A stretch of 8,939 bases of DNA from NCBI GenBank assembly GCA_002440625.1, contig DJUV01000284.1, positions 1-8,939 of the forward strand. Reading direction: 5' to 3'. Both the position numbers and the translations under genes were made by a program. Below, one piece after another: positions 7,438-8,939 of the stretch (within the stretch, counting starts at the first letter, position 1; the number at the start of each line of letters is the position of its first letter). The notes under the pieces were generated by a model. The model was not told the DNA's origin. It searched no databases and saw only the letters and a program-made list of their open reading frames with translations. Source of the stretch: Rhodobacteraceae bacterium UBA6273. Lineage in GTDB: Bacteria; Pseudomonadota; Alphaproteobacteria; Rhodobacterales; Rhodobacteraceae.

Positions 7438-7848
7438 TCAGGATTCCATCAGATGTTCGGCACGGACGGTCATGTTCAGGTTGCGGAACACGCCCGCGAC
7501 GCCGAAGAGGTCGATATCCTGCATCGGCACGGTCGCGGTCGTGGTGATGAGACCGGCAGTGACGCTCGACGTCGAGGTGACATGTGGGCTGACGGCCCGG
7601 CCCTGGGCTTCGACGAATTCGACCGTCGCGTTGCTGTCGGTCAGGCGCCCGACCGACATGTTCCGGTTGGCATCCTGCACGATGCGCAGCAGCCGCGACT
7701 GGTTGTAGAAGATCATCGAGACATCGGCGAGAAGGCCGAAAAGCATCAGGAAGAACGGAATCCAGATAACGGCTTCAATCGTGGCCGATCCATCTTCCTT
7801 GCGGACAAAACAGTGCAGAATCCTCTGAAAGGACTTCCGGCAGCACAT
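7438..7848 (-). CDS. TadE-like pseudopilin
   Basis: TadE-family proteins are minor pseudopilins of Flp/Tad pilus systems. Residues 18-48 hold the family signature: EDGSATIEAVIWIPFFLMLF, one hydrophobic segment that forms the pilin-like helix. Gly20 followed by Glu25 fits the prepilin peptidase rule (cleavage after Gly, Glu at +5), so a TadV/PilD-type peptidase could cut between Gly20 and Ser21. The 19 residues before it are basic (CCRKSFQR, VRKEDG), as in prepilin leaders, and include three cysteines. After the helix comes SRLLRIVQDANRNMSVGRL and a Thr/Ser/Val-rich periplasmic domain. Length, 136 residues, is normal. The ATG at 7848 has only a weak GGGAAAG upstream. A nearby ATG 16 bases earlier is out of frame. 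It is the first gene of a two-gene unit with the TadG-like gene. No flp pilin, tadV, rcpA or tadA gene is in view. Confidence 0.85.
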   Translation of the reverse strand: MCCRKSFQRILHCFVRKEDGSATIEAVIWIPFFLMLFGLLADVSMIFYNQSRLLRIVQDANRNMSVGRLTDSNATVEFVEAQGRAVSPHVTSTSSVTAGLITTTATVPMQDIDLFGVAGVFRNLNMTVRAEHLMES

Positions 7849-7896
7849 CGTTACACTTTCCCATGATACGCCGATAACCCGGCGCGGGATTCACCC

Positions 7897-7926
7897 ATGT
7901 GTCCTAGGATCGACCGAAATGTGTCC
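7897..7926. repeat. 8-bp direct repeat in the tadE leader
   Basis: ATGTGTCC occurs at 7897-7904 and 7919-7926, a start-to-start distance of 22 bases, close to two helical turns. It lies between the candidate promoter and the tadE-like start. Paired sites on one face of the helix suit a dimeric regulator, but two copies of 8 bp may be chance. Confidence 0.35.
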
Positions 7927-7967
7927 AAATTTTGGCGACACGTTCCCGGAAGGTGTACAATCCACAG

Positions 7968-7996
7968 ATTATCTTCACTTTGGCACCGCCCGTTAA
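7968..7996 (-). promoter_or_regulatory. candidate promoter of the tadE-tadG unit
   Basis: On the minus strand TTAACG (7996-7991, 4 of 6 to the -35 consensus) and GATAAT (7973-7968, 5 of 6 to the -10 consensus) are exactly 17 bases apart. Transcription would start near 7961, leaving a leader of about 110 bases before the tadE-like ATG. This is the best promoter-like pair in the 296-bp spacer 7849-8144, which otherwise holds no gene that I can support. Confidence 0.5.
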
Positions 7997-8007
7997 TGTT
8001 GCGTTCA
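7992..8007 (-). promoter_or_regulatory. CtrA-like box overlapping the tadE -35
   Basis: TGAA-N7-TTAAC on the minus strand differs by one base from the alphaproteobacterial CtrA consensus TTAA-N7-TTAAC. Its second half forms the -35 of the candidate promoter, the usual placement at CtrA-activated promoters. Pilus genes are known CtrA targets in Caulobacter, which makes the site plausible, but one degenerate copy is weak evidence. Confidence 0.35.
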
Positions 8008-8058
8008 TGTCGGGCGCTGACTTGCTGAGATCATGTGCATTCAGTGTGGACGGCGGCC

Positions 8059-8089
8059 CGGAACCTGCACCGGCTTCGGTGCGGTTCCG
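8059..8089. other. long stem-loop in the spacer between the acyl-CoA synthetase and tadE-like genes
   Basis: CGGAACC, a bulged T, then GCACCG (8059-8072) pair with CGGTGC GGTTCCG (8077-8089) around the loop GCTT. This gives a 13-bp stem with one bulge, the strongest hairpin I see in the window. No T run follows on either strand, so it is not a textbook intrinsic terminator. It could act as a Rho-assisted stop, a 3'-end stabiliser of the synthetase mRNA, or a copy of a dispersed palindrome. Confidence 0.5.
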
Positions 8090-8101
8090 CCCGTAGATAT
8101 C

Positions 8102-8116
8102 AGGGCGATTCGCCCT
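8102..8116 (-). terminator. small hairpin after the acyl-CoA synthetase gene
   Basis: AGGGCG/CGCCCT form a 6-bp stem with a 3-base loop, starting 28 bases after the synthetase stop. There is no T run behind it on the minus strand. With the larger hairpin just downstream it may help to end or protect the transcript. Confidence 0.3.
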
Positions 8117-8144
8117 AAAGCTGTGCGCGCGTCCGGGCGCTGGT

Positions 8145-8939
8145 TCAGGACACCCATTCCCAGGCCTGCGCAAACTCACCAAGCTTTTGCGCCACGGCCG
8201 TCTCGTCCACCGCCCCTGTCCGTTCGATCCGGGCGACGAGGCCGCGCTTCTTGTCCTCGACGACTTCCTTGACGCTTGCCGCGAAACCCGCCTCGGCAAG
8301 GCTGGCATTCAGAACGCGCGCGATGGCCTTGCGTCGAAGGTCCGGCTTGAAGATCTTGCCCACCGCCGTCTTCGGCAGTTCAGCCATGATCTCGATATGC
8401 TTCGGCACTGCCGCGCGTTCGTGGATGCGGGCACGGACATGTTCGAGCAGTTCATCCGCCGTCACGCTTTTCCCGGCCACCAGTTCGACATAGGCGGCGG
8501 GAAGTTCGCCAGCAAAAGCATCCGGCTGGCCGATGGCGCCGGCGAAGGCGACTGCCGGATGGCTCAGCAGCGCTTCCTCGATCTCGGCGGGGTCGATGTT
8601 ATGGCCGCCGCGGATGATGAGATCCTTGGCCCGCCCGGTGATCCAGAGGTAGCCGTCACTGTCGATCCGGCCGAGGTCGCCTGTCCTGAGGAACCGACCG
8701 TCCGCGAAAAGGTCGCGGTTCTTGTCGGCCTCGGTATAGGTCGAGCCTTCGAAGACACCGGGGTTCGACACGCAGATCTCGCCCACTTCGTCGGTGCCGC
8801 ATTCGCGGTAGCCTTCAGGCGTATGCATGAGGATGCGGACCTGCGTATAGGGCAAGGGGATGCCGACCGAGCCTACCTTTTTTGTGCCATCGACAGGGTT
8901 GCAGGAGACAAGGCAGGTCGCCTCGGTCAGCCCGTAGCC
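8145..8939 (-). CDS. AMP-forming acyl-CoA synthetase, C-terminal part (cut by window edge)
   Basis: The visible 264 residues are the C-terminal part of an acyl-CoA synthetase of the ANL (AMP-binding) superfamily, which activates a carboxylic acid with ATP and joins it to CoA. The reading frame is open to the window edge, where GYGLTEATC carries the YGLTE acyl-adenylate motif. Further on are the ATP-binding aspartate in TGDLGR (visible residues 86-91), the hinge and A8 region WITGRAKDLIIRGGHNIDPAEIEE, and the catalytic lysine in PKTAVGKIFKPDLR (Lys195 of the visible part). After the usual C-terminal domain there is a tail of about 60 residues (DKKRGLVARIERTG onward). The IRGGHNIDP variant of the hinge and the PYTQVRIL region resemble medium- to long-chain acyl-CoA synthetases of Rhodobacteraceae. 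The true start is outside, so the substrate chain length cannot be judged. Confidence 0.92.
   Translation of the reverse strand, partial: GYGLTEATCLVSCNPVDGTKKVGSVGIPLPYTQVRILMHTPEGYRECGTDEVGEICVSNPGVFEGSTYTEADKNRDLFADGRFLRTGDLGRIDSDGYLWITGRAKDLIIRGGHNIDPAEIEEALLSHPAVAFAGAIGQPDAFAGELPAAYVELVAGKSVTADELLEHVRARIHERAAVPKHIEIMAELPKTAVGKIFKPDLRRKAIARVLNASLAEAGFAASVKEVVEDKKRGLVARIERTGAVDETAVAQKLGEFAQAWEWVS

Noticed and set aside
6871..7866. 331-codon open frame on the plus strand opposite the tad genes
   Set aside because: Composition is typical of an antisense frame, and the opposite strand carries the TadE and TadG signatures.
7904..8008. 34-codon minus-strand open frame (MNATLTGG start) in the spacer before tadE
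   Set aside because: No ribosome site, no recognisable pilin or peptide motif, and its start lies upstream of the proposed -35, so the tad promoter would not transcribe it.
1..8939. CRISPR array, tRNA or rRNA gene, insertion sequence, phage or toxin-antitoxin genes
   Set aside because: I saw no regularly spaced repeats, no tRNA-like cloverleaf sequence, no transposase motifs with terminal repeats and no toxin-antitoxin pair.

Overview
The window looks like chromosomal DNA from an alphaproteobacterium, most likely a member of the Rhodobacteraceae (Paracoccus/Rhodobacter/roseobacter group). The reasons are the high G+C content, the family-typical DnaG N-terminus, the soxBDAG gene order, and a TadE/TadG-type pilus pair. 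This placement is from recollection of protein families, not from a search. Every gene I can support lies on the minus strand, so transcription runs from the right end to the left.

From right to left: (1) 8939-8145, the C-terminal part of an AMP-forming acyl-CoA synthetase, cut by the window edge. (2) 8144-7849, a 296-bp spacer with two stem-loops behind the synthetase, then a convincing promoter (-35/-10 with 17-bp spacing) whose -35 overlaps a CtrA-like half-degenerate box, then a leader carrying an 8-bp direct repeat. (3) 7848-6085, a two-gene unit: a TadE-like pseudopilin and a TadG-like protein whose C-terminal half looks like a beta-solenoid rather than a von Willebrand A domain. (4) 6084-5888, a spacer with an intrinsic terminator for the tad unit, then a sox promoter with dyad elements. 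(5) 5887-867, the complete, tightly packed soxBDAG operon for heterotetrameric sarcosine oxidase. (6) 866-716, a spacer with a probable terminator and a GC-rich element. (7) 715-1, the N-terminal 238 residues of DNA primase DnaG, cut by the left edge.

The four Sox proteins form one enzyme. SoxB holds FAD and covalent FMN and carries the sarcosine site. SoxA binds NAD and, with its C-terminal aminomethyltransferase-like domain, tetrahydrofolate. SoxD is the zinc subunit and SoxG the small gamma subunit. Together they oxidise sarcosine to glycine and pass the methyl carbon to folate, normally the last step of glycine-betaine or creatinine breakdown. The one-carbon partner genes often found next to this operon (glyA, folD, purU) are not in the window.

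Most of the content belongs to well-known families. I did not find a convincing new multi-gene system. The points most worth a second look are the C-terminal architecture of the TadG-like protein, the CtrA-like promoter of the tad pair, the dyad over the sox -10, and the paired stem-loops after the acyl-CoA synthetase gene.
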